Origin: Rhodoferax sp. OV413
GTDB lineage: Bacteria; Pseudomonadota; Gammaproteobacteria; Burkholderiales; Burkholderiaceae_C
NCBI RefSeq assembly: GCF_900104385.1
Contig: NZ_FNJA01000003.1
Coordinates: 124,001-188,000, forward strand
Reading direction: 5' to 3'
DNA length: 64,000 nucleotides
This document shows positions 34,545 to 42,879 of this stretch, piece by piece. Under the pieces are notes generated by a model that had not been told where the DNA came from, made no database searches, and saw nothing but the letters and a program-made list of their open reading frames with translations. The position numbers and the translations under genes are program-made. Numbering within the stretch: position 1 is the first letter of the stretch; every line of letters starts with the position of its first letter.

Positions 34545-34885
34545 TTGTTGCCTACTCTAAATTGGATGAGTGACTTACTTCAATGCACGCTCGACGCGAA
34601 GAATTTAACTATAGCCCGAGTCAATTCCGCTGCAGCTAGCTCCTTCCATGGCAAAAACACAAAGTTACTCCTCCCGACCACCGCGCTTTACAACCCCTTC
34701 ACAAGCCCCCGCTAAGCTCCAAAACCGCCGCCTCCCGGGGTGGTCCATAATTTGCCCGACCCAGCCCGGGGGCCCAGCGGCCCTCCCGGATGCCCCAGCC
34801 CCGCCCTTGCGGCAGGGCTGCTACACCGCCAGACCCGCGTGCCCGCCGCCTGTCTCCGACACCGGCACTGCGCGCCACCATACAC
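34545..34885. other. Intergenic region, about 341 bp, upstream of the PBP1A gene
   Basis: It is less GC-rich at about 34545-34640 (possible promoter) and then very C-rich. No gene or repeat is recognised; longer frames through it are leftover extensions of the PBP1A reading frame. Confidence 0.35.
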
Positions 34886-37177
34886 ATGACACAAGCACCC
34901 CCTCCCCCCCACACCCCCAGCCCCCCACCCCGCCCCCTCTGGCGCACGGCGCTGTGGACTCTGGCCGCGATGGCGCTGGCGGGAGCCCTGGCCCTGGGCA
35001 TCGCCGTGGCCTGGCTCTACCCCGGCCTGCCCGAGCTGGACAAGGTCACCCGCTACCAGCCGCAGCAGGCGCTGCAGGTGTTCACCAGCGACGGCGTGGA
35101 GATCGCCCAGTTTGGCTCCGAGCGGCGCGAGTTCCTGCCGATTGCGCAGATCCCGCAGCAGATGCAGGACGCGGTGCTGGCCATCGAAGACGCGCGCTTC
35201 CGCGACCACAGCGGCATCGACCCGATAGGCGTGCTGCGGGCCATGGTGGCCAACCTCACCGGCGGCCGGCGCCAGGGCGCATCCACCATCACCCAGCAGG
35301 TGGCGCGCACCTTCTTTTTGTCGAACCGCAAGACAGCCGAGCGCAAGCTGAAGGAAGCCATGCTGGCACTGAAGATCGAGCGGTCTTTAAGCAAGGACGA
35401 GATCCTTGAGCTGTACATGAACCAGATCTACCTGGGCCACCGGGCCTACGGTTTTGGCGCTGCCGCCCAGGTCTACTTTGGCAAGCCACTGGCCGCGCTG
35501 ACGCTGGCCGAAAGCGCCATGCTGGCCGGCCTGCCGCAGAACCCGGCCTTCGCCAACCCCATCACCAACCTGGAGCGCGCCAGCCGCCGCCAGCAGCTGG
35601 TACTGGGCCGGATGCGCAGCCTGGACATGATTACCCAGGCAGAGTTTGACGCCGCCACCGCACAGAAGCTGGCGATACGCTCGCCGCTGCAGGTGCCGGT
35701 GCATGCCGAGTACGTGGCCGAGATGGCACGCCAGGCGGTGTTCGAGCGCTACGGCCAGCAGGCCTATTCCCAGGGCATCAAGGTGACCACCTCGCTGATC
35801 GCTGCCGACCAGCAGGCGGCCTACGCAGCGCTGCGCCGCGGCGTGCTGGCCTACGACCGCAAGCAGGCCTACCGCGGCCCCGAGGACACCGAAGACCTGC
35901 CCAGCGACCCGGCCGAAGAAGACGCCGCCGCCGCGCTGGCACTGAAGGACTACAACGACGACGAAGACCTGCGCGTGGCCATCGTGCTGCTGGCCAGCCC
36001 GCAGGCCATCGTGGCCCGCCTGGCCACCGGCGAGACCCTGCAGATCAAGGGCGACGGCCTGCGCTGGGTGCAGAACGCGCTGAGTGCCAAGGCCAGCCCG
36101 CAGCTGGCCATCCACCGCGGCGCCATCATCCGGGTGCAGCGCCAGGACAGCAAGACCGGCCCCAGCTGGTCGGTCTCCCAATGGCCCGAGGTGCAGAGCG
36201 CGCTGGTCGCGCTGACCCCCGCCACCGGCCGGGTGCGCGCGCTGGTCGGCGGCTTTGACTTCTCTGAGCAGCAGTTCAACCACGTAACCCAGGGCTGGCG
36301 CCAGCCGGGCTCCAGCTTCAAGCCCTTCATCTACTCGGCCGCGTTGGACCAGGGCGTGATGCCGTCCACCGAGGTCAACGACGGCCCGCTGACCATCGCC
36401 GGCGCCGCCGGTGCGCCCGACTGGACGCCGCAGAACGACGACGGCCAGTTCCTCGGCGCCATCAGCCTGCGCCAGGCGCTGGCCAAGTCGCGCAACCTGG
36501 TCAGCGTGCGCCTGGTGCAGATGCTGGGCGCGCAGAACGCCCGCACCTGGGCCGGCCGCTTTGGCTTCGACATCGACAAGCAGCCCGACAACCTGACCCT
36601 GGCGCTGGGCGCGGGCAGCACCACACCGCTGCAGCTGGCCTCGGCCTACGCGGTGTTCGCCAATGGCGGCTACCTGCTGCCGCCGGTGGTGATAGAGCGC
36701 ATCACCGACGCGCAAGGCAAGGTGCTGTTCGAAGCACCGCCGCCCGCCGCCCTGGCCGATACCGAACGGGTGGTGCCCGAACGCAATGTGTTCATCACCA
36801 ACAGCCTGCTGCAGGAAGTGACCCGCAGCGGCACCGCGGCCAAGGCCCAGGCCACGCTGAAGCGGCCCGACCTGTACGGCAAGACCGGTACCACCAACGA
36901 CGCGTTCGATGCCTGGTTCGCCGGCTTCCAACCCAACTTGGCGGCCGTGGTCTGGACCGGCTACGACAAGCCGCGCAGCCTGGGCCGCGAGTCGGGCAGC
37001 AGCGTATCCCTGCCGATCTGGATCGACTACATGGGCCATGCGCTGAAAGGCGTGGCTGTGGCCAACGCCCCGGCGCCCGATAGCGTGATGCACGACGCAC
37101 TGAACGACTGGACCTTCACCCAGCCGCCCGAAAACGGCGAGCTGATCCGCTTCGGCTTTGACCAGCCCACCCAATAA
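34886..37177 (+). CDS. mrcA: Penicillin-binding protein 1A (bifunctional transglycosylase/transpeptidase)
   Basis: The 763-residue protein has a proline-rich cytoplasmic tail and one membrane helix (about 20-45). The GT51 glycosyltransferase domain (about 60-240) carries catalytic Glu101 in EDARFRDHSGID and the ITQQVARTFFL segment. A linker with an OB-like domain and the transpeptidase domain follow, with catalytic Ser476 (SSFK, 476-479), SRN (535-537) and KTG (666-668). It polymerises and cross-links peptidoglycan in the periplasm. The ATG at 34886 places the helix at the usual position; a 32-residue upstream extension looks like intergenic sequence. Confidence 0.95.
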   Translation: MTQAPPPPHTPSPPPRPLWRTALWTLAAMALAGALALGIAVAWLYPGLPELDKVTRYQPQQALQVFTSDGVEIAQFGSERREFLPIAQIPQQMQDAVLAIEDARFRDHSGIDPIGVLRAMVANLTGGRRQGASTITQQVARTFFLSNRKTAERKLKEAMLALKIERSLSKDEILELYMNQIYLGHRAYGFGAAAQVYFGKPLAALTLAESAMLAGLPQNPAFANPITNLERASRRQQLVLGRMRSLDMITQAEFDAATAQKLAIRSPLQVPVHAEYVAEMARQAVFERYGQQAYSQGIKVTTSLIAADQQAAYAALRRGVLAYDRKQAYRGPEDTEDLPSDPAEEDAAAALALKDYNDDEDLRVAIVLLASPQAIVARLATGETLQIKGDGLRWVQNALSAKASPQLAIHRGAIIRVQRQDSKTGPSWSVSQWPEVQSALVALTPATGRVRALVGGFDFSEQQFNHVTQGWRQPGSSFKPFIYSAALDQGVMPSTEVNDGPLTIAGAAGAPDWTPQNDDGQFLGAISLRQALAKSRNLVSVRLVQMLGAQNARTWAGRFGFDIDKQPDNLTLALGAGSTTPLQLASAYAVFANGGYLLPPVVIERITDAQGKVLFEAPPPAALADTERVVPERNVFITNSLLQEVTRSGTAAKAQATLKRPDLYGKTGTTNDAFDAWFAGFQPNLAAVVWTGYDKPRSLGRESGSSVSLPIWIDYMGHALKGVAVANAPAPDSVMHDALNDWTFTQPPENGELIRFGFDQPTQ

Positions 37178-37204
37178 ATACGAGAGACAAGCAAAGGAAA
37201 GCCC

Positions 37205-38140
37205 ATGAAAGCCGTCCGCATCCATCGCTATGGCGACCGCAGCGTGCTCGCCTACGAAGACGCGCCCCTGCCGACCATCGCCGCCGACGAAGTGCTGGTG
37301 CGGGTGGTGGCCGCGTCGGTGAACCCGGTCGACTGGAAGATCCGCGAAGGCCATCTGCAGTCCATGATCCCCTACCCGCTGCCCCTGACCCTGGGCTGGG
37401 ACGTGTCGGGCGTGGTGGCCGCCGTGGGCGCCGAAGTCACGGCCTTTGCGGTGGGCGACGCGGTGTACTCGCGGCCCGACATCAAGCGCAACGGCACCTA
37501 TGCCGAGTACGTGGCGATCCACGCCAGCGAAGTTGCGCACAAGCCCAAGACCATTTCGCACGTGGAGGCGGCTGCGCTGCCGCTGGCCGGCATCACCGCC
37601 TGGCAGTCGCTGTTCCACGCAGCCCAGTTGGCTGCGGGGCAAAGGGTGCTGGTGCATGCGGCCTCGGGTGGCGTGGGCTCGCTGGCGGTGCAGTTGGCCA
37701 AGTCCCATGGCGCCTATGTGGTGGCCACCACCTCGGGCAAAAACAAGGCCCTGGTGCAGTCGCTAGGCGCCGACGAGGTCGTCGACTACCAGACGCAGAA
37801 CTTCGCCACGATGGTGAGCGACATGGACGTGGTGTTCGACACCCTGGGCGGCGCGGTGCAAGAGGCGTCGTGGGATGTGCTCAAGCCCGGCGGCATCCTG
37901 GTGTCCATCGTCAGCCCGCCGCCCGAAGAACAGGCTACTCTGCGCGGCCTGCGCAGCGCCTTCGTGTTCATCGAGCCCAACGCCCCGGTGCTGGAGCAGC
38001 TGGCCTGGCAGGTCGATGCCGGCAAGCTGCGCCCGCTGATCGGCGCCGAATTCGCGTTGCAAGACCTGGCCCAGGCCCATGCGCTCAGCGAAACCGGCCG
38101 CGTGGTGGGCAAGATTGTGGTGTACGTAGGCCAGCCCTGA
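37205..38140 (+). CDS. NADPH:quinone oxidoreductase/zinc-type alcohol dehydrogenase family (MDR superfamily)
   Basis: The 311-residue protein starts MKAVRIHRYGDRSVLAYEDA, the canonical quinone-oxidoreductase beginning. It has a GroES-like domain (about 10-130) and a Rossmann domain with VLVHAASGGVGSLAVQLAK (around residue 150). It lacks the zinc-binding cysteines of true alcohol dehydrogenases, as expected for the QOR/enoyl-reductase branch. Members reduce quinones or unsaturated ketones with NADPH. It starts 27 bp after the PBP1A gene and may be in the same transcript. Confidence 0.88.
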   Translation: MKAVRIHRYGDRSVLAYEDAPLPTIAADEVLVRVVAASVNPVDWKIREGHLQSMIPYPLPLTLGWDVSGVVAAVGAEVTAFAVGDAVYSRPDIKRNGTYAEYVAIHASEVAHKPKTISHVEAAALPLAGITAWQSLFHAAQLAAGQRVLVHAASGGVGSLAVQLAKSHGAYVVATTSGKNKALVQSLGADEVVDYQTQNFATMVSDMDVVFDTLGGAVQEASWDVLKPGGILVSIVSPPPEEQATLRGLRSAFVFIEPNAPVLEQLAWQVDAGKLRPLIGAEFALQDLAQAHALSETGRVVGKIVVYVGQP

Positions 38141-38187
38141 GTTTCAAGGCCGCGCAGTAGCCTACGCTTTGAAGGGTCGGGAGGCTA

Positions 38188-38457
38188 AGAACGTGTTCAA
38201 GGTCTTTTCGAGGCCGCGTTGGGGTGCAATCGGGATGAGTTGGTTGTCGAAGACCGCAGCATGGGCTCACTGCCCATGCAAGGGCTACGGCAGACAAATC
38301 GCCCGATTTCACCCCAACCCGAAGGGCAGGTACCTTTTCGGGCGCTCTGCGTCGTTACAAAACCAGCCAAGGCACAAGCCTTGGCTTGGGTTTTGCGCCT
38401 AGCAGCGCATCCCGAAAAGATACCTGCGCGGCACCGCAAAGACCTTGAACACGTTCT
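38188..38457 (-). mobile_element. 270 bp MITE-like element, copy 2 (inverted relative to copy 1)
   Basis: It is identical in length to the 7436-7705 copy and about 97% identical when reversed, with no gaps. Two of the mismatches fall in the loop of the inner AGCCAAGGC/GCCTTGGCT stem (TGAT versus TTGT in the same reading direction), leaving the stem intact. The flanks are TA on both sides. It lies 30 bp before the DUF2782 gene, so it may influence that gene's promoter. Confidence 0.82.
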
Positions 38458-38487
38458 TATACTGCCCTGTACACCTACAATCCGGGC

Positions 38488-38802
38488 ATGCGCGCGCACC
38501 ACATCCTCACCCCCGTCCTCTCTCTTACGCTCCTCAGCCTGTCGTCGGCCTGGGCCCAAACCCCCGTGGCCCCGGCAGCGCCGATTGACCAGCGCATACA
38601 GCACATCGAAGTGCAAGACTCCGGTGCCCGCATCAACGAGCTGCGCGTCGGTGGCGAAACCCAGAACATCACCGTCCAGCCCAGCAATGGCATGCCCGCC
38701 TACGAGGTCGTGCCCGCCAACGGCTCGCGCCGGGCGATGGACGAGCGCGACGGCGGCTCCGGCAGCGTCGGCCAACGGGTCTGGAAACTGCTGAGCTTCT
38801 GA
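38488..38802 (+). CDS. DUF2782-like exported protein
   Basis: This 104-residue protein has a signal peptide (cleavage near AWA-QT) and the conserved segment RINELRVGGETQNITVQPSN followed by YEVVPANGSRR, which matches DUF2782. In Burkholderiales this gene regularly precedes thrB, and here thrB starts 2 bp after its stop. The function is unknown; the product is probably periplasmic. The 270 bp element ends just upstream and may carry or disturb its promoter. Confidence 0.82.
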   Translation: MRAHHILTPVLSLTLLSLSSAWAQTPVAPAAPIDQRIQHIEVQDSGARINELRVGGETQNITVQPSNGMPAYEVVPANGSRRAMDERDGGSGSVGQRVWKLLSF

Positions 38803-38804
38803 CG

Positions 38805-39767
38805 ATGGCGGTCTACACCAAGGTCTCTTTGACAGAGGCGAAAGCGCTGCTGCGCCAGTTGGACCTGGGCGATACCACCGCTTTGCGCGGCATCGAAGGC
38901 GGCATCGAGAACACCAACTACTTCGCCACCACCGAAAGCGGCGAATACGTGCTCACCCTGTTCGAGCGCCTGAGCTTCGAGCAGTTGCCGTTCTACCTGC
39001 AGCTGATGAAGCACCTGGCCCAGCGCGGCATTCCCGTGCCCAACCCCATGGGCAACAAGGCCGGCAACATCCTGCACACCGTGAAGAAGAAACCCGCCTC
39101 GGTGGTCAGCAAGCTGCGCGGCAAGAGCGAGCTGGCACCCGGCGTTGCGCACTGCGCGGCCGTGGGCGACATGCTGGCCCGCATGCACCTGGCGGGCCGC
39201 GACTTCGACATGCAGCAACCCAATCTGCGCGGCCTGGCCTGGTGGAACGAAACCACACCGGTGGTGCTGCCGCACCTGGAGCCGGCCCAGGCCCAGCTGC
39301 TGCAGAGCGAACTGGCCTACCAGAACCACATCGCCGAATCCAGCGCCTACGCGGCCCTGCCCCAGGGCGCGATCCACGCCGACCTGTTCCGCGACAACGT
39401 GATGTTCGAAACCGTGGACGGCCAGCCCCAGCTCAGCGGCTTCTTCGACTTCTACTTCGCCGGCACCGATGCCTGGCTGTTCGACCTGGCCGTCTGCCTG
39501 AACGACTGGTGCATCGACCTGGCCACGGGCGCCAACGATGCCGCCCGCTGCGACGCCTTTCTGGCCGCCTACAGCGCGGTGCGCCCGCTGACCGCCGCCG
39601 AGCGCCAGCTGCTGCCGGCCATGCTGCGCGCCGGAGCACTGCGCTTCTGGATCTCGCGCCTGTGGGACTTCCACCTGCCGCGTGAAGCGGCCATGCTCAA
39701 GGCCCACGACCCGAGCCATTTCGAGCGCGTGCTGCGTGAGCGCGTGGCCCACCCCATCACGCTCTGA
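38805..39767 (+). CDS. thrB: Homoserine kinase (type II, phosphotransferase-fold)
   Basis: The 320-residue enzyme phosphorylates homoserine in threonine biosynthesis. It is the APH-like ThrB2 form: MAVYTKVSLTEAKALLRQLD at the start, GGIENTNYF (ATP-binding loop), the catalytic AIHADLFRDNVMF (Brenner-like H-x-D-x5-N) and FFDFYFAGTDAWLFDLAVCL (second Asp). It directly follows DUF2782 and precedes the membrane-protein gene by 17 bp, the standard order in this order of bacteria. Confidence 0.95.
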   Translation: MAVYTKVSLTEAKALLRQLDLGDTTALRGIEGGIENTNYFATTESGEYVLTLFERLSFEQLPFYLQLMKHLAQRGIPVPNPMGNKAGNILHTVKKKPASVVSKLRGKSELAPGVAHCAAVGDMLARMHLAGRDFDMQQPNLRGLAWWNETTPVVLPHLEPAQAQLLQSELAYQNHIAESSAYAALPQGAIHADLFRDNVMFETVDGQPQLSGFFDFYFAGTDAWLFDLAVCLNDWCIDLATGANDAARCDAFLAAYSAVRPLTAAERQLLPAMLRAGALRFWISRLWDFHLPREAAMLKAHDPSHFERVLRERVAHPITL

Positions 39768-39784
39768 CACCCGCTGCCTACTCC

Positions 39785-40582
39785 ATGAAACTCCAAATCG
39801 TCCCGGCCCGCACAGGCTTTCTGTGGGTCAAGCTGGGCATCCAGGCTTATTTCAAGCAGCCCCTGGCCATGACTGGCCTGTTCTTCCTGTTCATGGCGGC
39901 GCTGTCGGTCATCAACCTGGTGCCGCTGCTGGGCAATTTCGTCGCGCTGGCCCTGCTGCCGACCATGGCCCTGGGCCTGATGATGGCCACGCACGAGGCC
40001 AGCCAGGGCCGCTTTCCGCAGCCCACCGTGCTGTACAAAGCCTTCCGCGCCGATCCGCAGCGCCTGCGCGGCATGCTGGTGCTGGGGGCCATGTACGCCG
40101 CCGGCTTTGTGCTGCTGCTGGGCATTACTTCGCTGGTGGATGGCGGCGAGTTTGTGCGCCGCTTCCTGGGCCTAGGCGGTAGCGCGGGTTCGTCCGACAA
40201 CCCCTTGGAGCTGCAGCAAGGCATGCTGGTCTTCATGGCCTTGCACCTGCCGCTGTCGCTGGCCTTCTGGCATGCGCCAGCGCTGGTGCACTGGCATGGC
40301 ATTACGCCGGGCAAAAGCGTGTTCTTCAGCCTGGTGGCCTGCTGGCGCAACAAGGGCGCGTATATGGTGTTCGGCTTTACCTGGTTTGCGCTGGTGATGG
40401 TCGGCGGCCTGGTGGTACAGATCCTGGCCATGCTGCTGAGCCTGCCCGCGCTGATGGGCATGGGCATTCTGGTGCTGACCCTGCTGACCACCAGCATGTT
40501 TTTGACATCCATCTACTTCACCTTCCGCGACAGCTTTACCGCCGATCCGGTGGAAGAAGCCACACCACCTGCTATCGAATAA
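39785..40582 (+). CDS. BPSS1780 family membrane protein
   Basis: The 265-residue inner-membrane protein has about six helices. N-terminal RTGFLWVKLGIQAYFKQPLA and an internal VFMALHLPLSLAFWHAPALV match the BPSS1780 family of Burkholderiales, conserved after thrB. The function is unknown. Its stop codon lies within the dispersed repeat at 40568, like that of the convergent arsH gene. Confidence 0.85.
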   Translation: MKLQIVPARTGFLWVKLGIQAYFKQPLAMTGLFFLFMAALSVINLVPLLGNFVALALLPTMALGLMMATHEASQGRFPQPTVLYKAFRADPQRLRGMLVLGAMYAAGFVLLLGITSLVDGGEFVRRFLGLGGSAGSSDNPLELQQGMLVFMALHLPLSLAFWHAPALVHWHGITPGKSVFFSLVACWRNKGAYMVFGFTWFALVMVGGLVVQILAMLLSLPALMGMGILVLTLLTTSMFLTSIYFTFRDSFTADPVEEATPPAIE

Positions 40583-40628
40583 ATAGCTGCTTGCGCAGAC
40601 CGTATCTGCGCCAGAAGCCAATTTAGAT
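40568..40628 (+). repeat. Dispersed ~60 bp repeat, copy 7, containing two stop codons
   Basis: GCTATCGAATAAATAGCTGC, then TTGCGCAGACCG...CTGCGCCAGAAGCCAATTTAG, is a near-complete copy with a hairpin-forming GCGCAGA/TCTGCGC pair. The stops of the BPSS1780-like gene (40580-40582) and of arsH (40623-40625, opposite strand) both fall in it, so one element ends two convergent genes. Confidence 0.78.
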
Positions 40629-41327
40629 ACTTTTCTGGTTGACGCGCTTGGACAGCGCTTCGGCGCTTTCCTTGCGCTCGCTGTAGCGGTCGACCAGATA
40701 GCCGGCGGCGTCGCGCGTCAGCAGGGTGAACTTAACCAGTTCCTCCATTACGTCCACCACCCGGTCGTAGTAAGCCGAGGGCTTCATGCGCCCGGCCTCG
40801 TCGAATTCCAGAAACGCCTTGGCCACCGACGACTGGTTGGGGATGGTCAGCATGCGCATCCAGCGGCCCAGCACGCGCAGCTGATTCACCGCATTGAACG
40901 ACTGCGAGCCGCCGCTGACCTGCATCACGGCCAGGGTCTTGCCCTGGGTGGGCCGCACTGCGCCCTGGGCCAGCGGAATCCAGTCGATCTGGGTCTTCAT
41001 GATGCCGGTCATCGCGCCGTGCCGCTCGGGGCTGCACCAGACCATGCCCTCGCTCCACAGCGCCAATGCGCGCAACTCCTGCACCTTGGCGTGCGATTCG
41101 GGCGCGTCGTCGGCCAGCGGCAGGCCATGCGGGTCGAAGGTACGCGTCTCGGCACCCATGGCGTTAAGCAAGCGAGCGGCTTCTTCGCTCAGCAGGCGGC
41201 TGAACGAGCGTTCACGCAGCGAGCCGTACAGCAGCAGGATGCGCGGCGGGTGGCGGCTGGGCGTGACCGGCTGCAGCGCGGCCTGCGTGGGCACCACAAA
41301 CAGTGCCGGGTCGATATTAGGGAGCAA
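40623..41327 (-). CDS. arsH: Arsenical resistance protein ArsH (NADPH-dependent FMN reductase)
   Basis: ArsH is a flavoprotein that oxidises trivalent organoarsenicals. The sequence has [12 protein letters not shown] at the start, the flavodoxin-like FMN loop [34 protein letters not shown] and the [20 protein letters not shown] segment, all ArsH hallmarks. Family N-termini begin near LPNIDP, so I favour a TTG start at 41327 (234 residues), overlapping arsC by 11 bp; an alternative TTG at 41375 would add 16 residues. It is the last gene of the arsenic operon, and its stop lies in the dispersed repeat. Confidence 0.88.
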   Translation of the reverse strand: MLPNIDPALFVVPTQAALQPVTPSRHPPRILLLYGSLRERSFSRLLSEEAARLLNAMGAETRTFDPHGLPLADDAPESHAKVQELRALALWSEGMVWCSPERHGAMTGIMKTQIDWIPLAQGAVRPTQGKTLAVMQVSGGSQSFNAVNQLRVLGRWMRMLTIPNQSSVAKAFLEFDEAGRMKPSAYYDRVVDVMEELVKFTLLTRDAAGYLVDRYSERKESAEALSKRVNQKSI

Positions 41328-41745
41328 GGCGTTGCCCCTGGGCGTTGACGACCTTCTCACCGTCTTCCTTGGCAAAAGCGCCCTGCTGCGGGTTGGGCAA
41401 GATGTCCAGCACCGCCTCGGACGGGCGGCACAGTTTGGCGCCCAGTGGGGTGATGACGATGGGCCGCTCCAGCAGGATGGGGTGGGCCACGATGGCGGCG
41501 ATCAAGGCATCGTCGCTGAGGGCCGGGTTGTCCAGCCCCAGCTCCTCATAGGGCGTGCCCTTTTTGCGCAGCACGGCGCGCACTGGCAGGCCGAGCTGGG
41601 CCAGCAAGGCCAGCAACTGGTCGCGGCCCGGCGGGGTTTTCAGGTACTCGACCACGGTGGGCTCAACGCCCGAGTTGCGTATCAAGGCCAGCACATTGCG
41701 CGAGGTGCCGCAGGCCGGGTTATGGAAGATGGTGGTGTCGGTCAT
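41317..41745 (-). CDS. arsC: Arsenate reductase ArsC (glutaredoxin-dependent)
   Basis: The 142-residue enzyme reduces arsenate to arsenite with glutathione/glutaredoxin. It has [14 protein letters not shown] with catalytic Cys12, the arginines in VLRKKG and PIVITP-KLCRP, and usual length. It is translated just after the aquaporin gene (start overlaps the aqpS stop by four bases). The arsenite it produces would leave through the aquaporin and be excluded from the cell. Confidence 0.94.
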   Translation of the reverse strand: MTDTTIFHNPACGTSRNVLALIRNSGVEPTVVEYLKTPPGRDQLLALLAQLGLPVRAVLRKKGTPYEELGLDNPALSDDALIAAIVAHPILLERPIVITPLGAKLCRPSEAVLDILPNPQQGAFAKEDGEKVVNAQGQRLAP

Positions 41746-42428
41746 AAAGTGCTTTCCACAGGGGTTTCAAAAAGACGGGCCAGGCCCAGGCCAGCCAGCG
41801 CGCCCGCGCACTGCGCGAGCACAAAGCCGGGCGCGCTGGCCGGGGCGATGCCGGCAAAACTGTCGCTCAGCATGCGGCCCAGCACGGCGGCGGGGTTGGC
41901 AAAGCTGGTGCTGGCGGTAAACCAGTAGGCCGCGCCAATGTAGCTGGCCACCAGCGCGCTGGCCTTGCCCGCCGGGGCACGCAGGATCACCAGCACCAAC
42001 CCGGCCGTGGCCACCGCCTCGGCCAGCCACTGGCCGCTGCCGGTGCGCAGCTTGGCGCTGGTTTGCAGGATGGGCAGGTCGAACATCGCATGCGCGAGCC
42101 AGGCCCCGAGCACTGCGCCCAACAGCTGGAATACTATAAAAAGCGTAGCTGCTCGCGCAGGTTTTCTCTGCGCTAGCGGCTGTTTTGACCACAAAACCAG
42201 GGTCACCAGCGGGTTGAAGTGCGCGCCGCTGACCGGCCCCAGGGTTTCGATCAGCACATACAGCGCCCACACCGTGGCCAGCGTGTTGGCCAGCAGCGCC
42301 ACCGCGGTGTTGCCGCCCGCCAGGCGCTCGGCCATCACGCCCGAGCCGATCACCGCGCAGAGCAATGCGGCCGTGCCCGCACACTCGGCCAGCAGCTGCT
42401 GGGAAAGCCGGGGTTTAGCAGTCGGCAC
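41742..42428 (-). CDS. aqpS: Aquaporin (MIP family), AqpS-like arsenite channel with a repeat-derived insertion
   Basis: The 228-residue channel has six helices and two NPA-type boxes: NPL at 72-74 (HFNPLVTL) and NPA at 178-180 (FANPAAVLGR). I chose the GTG at 42428 because GGAGG lies 7 bases before it; it overlaps the end of arsR. In Sinorhizobium meliloti the order arsR-aqpS-arsC-arsH is known and AqpS lets arsenite out. The same order here supports this role. Residues about 83-100 (QPLAQRKPARAATLFIVF) come from the dispersed repeat (42127-42188) read in frame, an odd extension between helices 2 and 3. Confidence 0.88.
   Translation of the reverse strand: MPTAKPRLSQQLLAECAGTAALLCAVIGSGVMAERLAGGNTAVALLANTLATVWALYVLIETLGPVSGAHFNPLVTLVLWSKQPLAQRKPARAATLFIVFQLLGAVLGAWLAHAMFDLPILQTSAKLRTGSGQWLAEAVATAGLVLVILRAPAGKASALVASYIGAAYWFTASTSFANPAAVLGRMLSDSFAGIAPASAPGFVLAQCAGALAGLGLARLFETPVESTL
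42127..42188 (+). repeat. Dispersed ~60 bp repeat, copy 8, inside aqpS
   Basis: ACTATAAAAAGCGTAGCTGC, then TCGCGCAGGTTTTC...CTGCGCTAGCGGC and TGTTTTGAC, fits the repeat scheme fully. It lies inside the aqpS coding sequence without breaking the frame. Confidence 0.75.
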
Positions 42429-42750
42429 AGACCACCTCCACCGCACAAGCTTCGCCCTGGCAGCAGTGCTCGGTCAGGTAGCCGAGCAAGGCGTTCATCT
42501 GGTCGAAGTTGGCCCGGTAGATCAGGTTGCGGCCGCGCGGCTCGCTGCTGACCATGCCGGCGTGGGCCAGCTCCTTCAGGTGGAAGGACAGCGCACTGGG
42601 CGCCACACCCAGCTGCTCGGCCATGGCACCGGGGGTCAGGCCCTCGGCGCCAGCCACCACCAGCGCGCGGAACGCCCGCAGCCGCTGGGCCTGGGCCAGG
42701 GCCGCCAGGGAACGTACGGCGGAGGTTTCATCCAGAGGATTTGATTTCAT
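42415..42750 (-). CDS. arsR: ArsR family arsenic-responsive repressor
   Basis: The 111-residue ArsR/SmtB winged-helix protein has LTPGAMAEQLGVAPSALSFHLKELAHAG as its recognition region (shown in parts: LGVAPSALSFHLKE at 47-60). Its C-terminal cysteines (C96, C97, C102, C108, C111) form a plausible As(III) site. It is the first gene of the arsR-aqpS-arsC-arsH operon and would release DNA when arsenite binds. An AT-rich dyad just upstream is its likely operator. Confidence 0.9.
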   Translation of the reverse strand: MKSNPLDETSAVRSLAALAQAQRLRAFRALVVAGAEGLTPGAMAEQLGVAPSALSFHLKELAHAGMVSSEPRGRNLIYRANFDQMNALLGYLTEHCCQGEACAVEVVCADC

Positions 42751-42752
42751 AT

Positions 42753-42768
42753 TTCAAGTTTAATTGAA
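42753..42768. promoter_or_regulatory. Candidate ArsR operator
   Basis: TTCAAGTTTAATTGAA is a 5-6-5 inverted repeat (TTCAA/TTGAA) a few bases before the arsR ATG, in an AT-rich block (42745-42785). TTGAA recurs nearby (42772-42776). ArsR/SmtB proteins bind such dyads; binding here is inferred. Confidence 0.5.
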
Positions 42769-42879
42769 GTATTGAATTAAAAACCAGCCATCCGCGTCGT
42801 TTACTTTTGTCACGGGTATTTCACGGTTTTGTCACATGCGACAAGGATGATCGCGCGGTTTACATACCAACCCACGACC

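Noticed and set aside
35387-37708. A 773-codon open frame on the minus strand opposite the PBP1A gene
   Set aside because: It mirrors the high-GC coding frame of the PBP1A gene and gives a His/Gln/Gly-rich sequence without motifs; PBP1A has all its catalytic motifs on the plus strand.
38150-38180. Possible terminator after the quinone oxidoreductase gene (TTTCAAGG...CTTTGAAG)
   Set aside because: The inverted arms are short and imperfect, with no T-run.
38169-38402. A 77-codon frame within copy 2 of the 270 bp element
   Set aside because: It has no ribosome site or recognisable motif and lies in an inverted-repeat element, so it is likely incidental.
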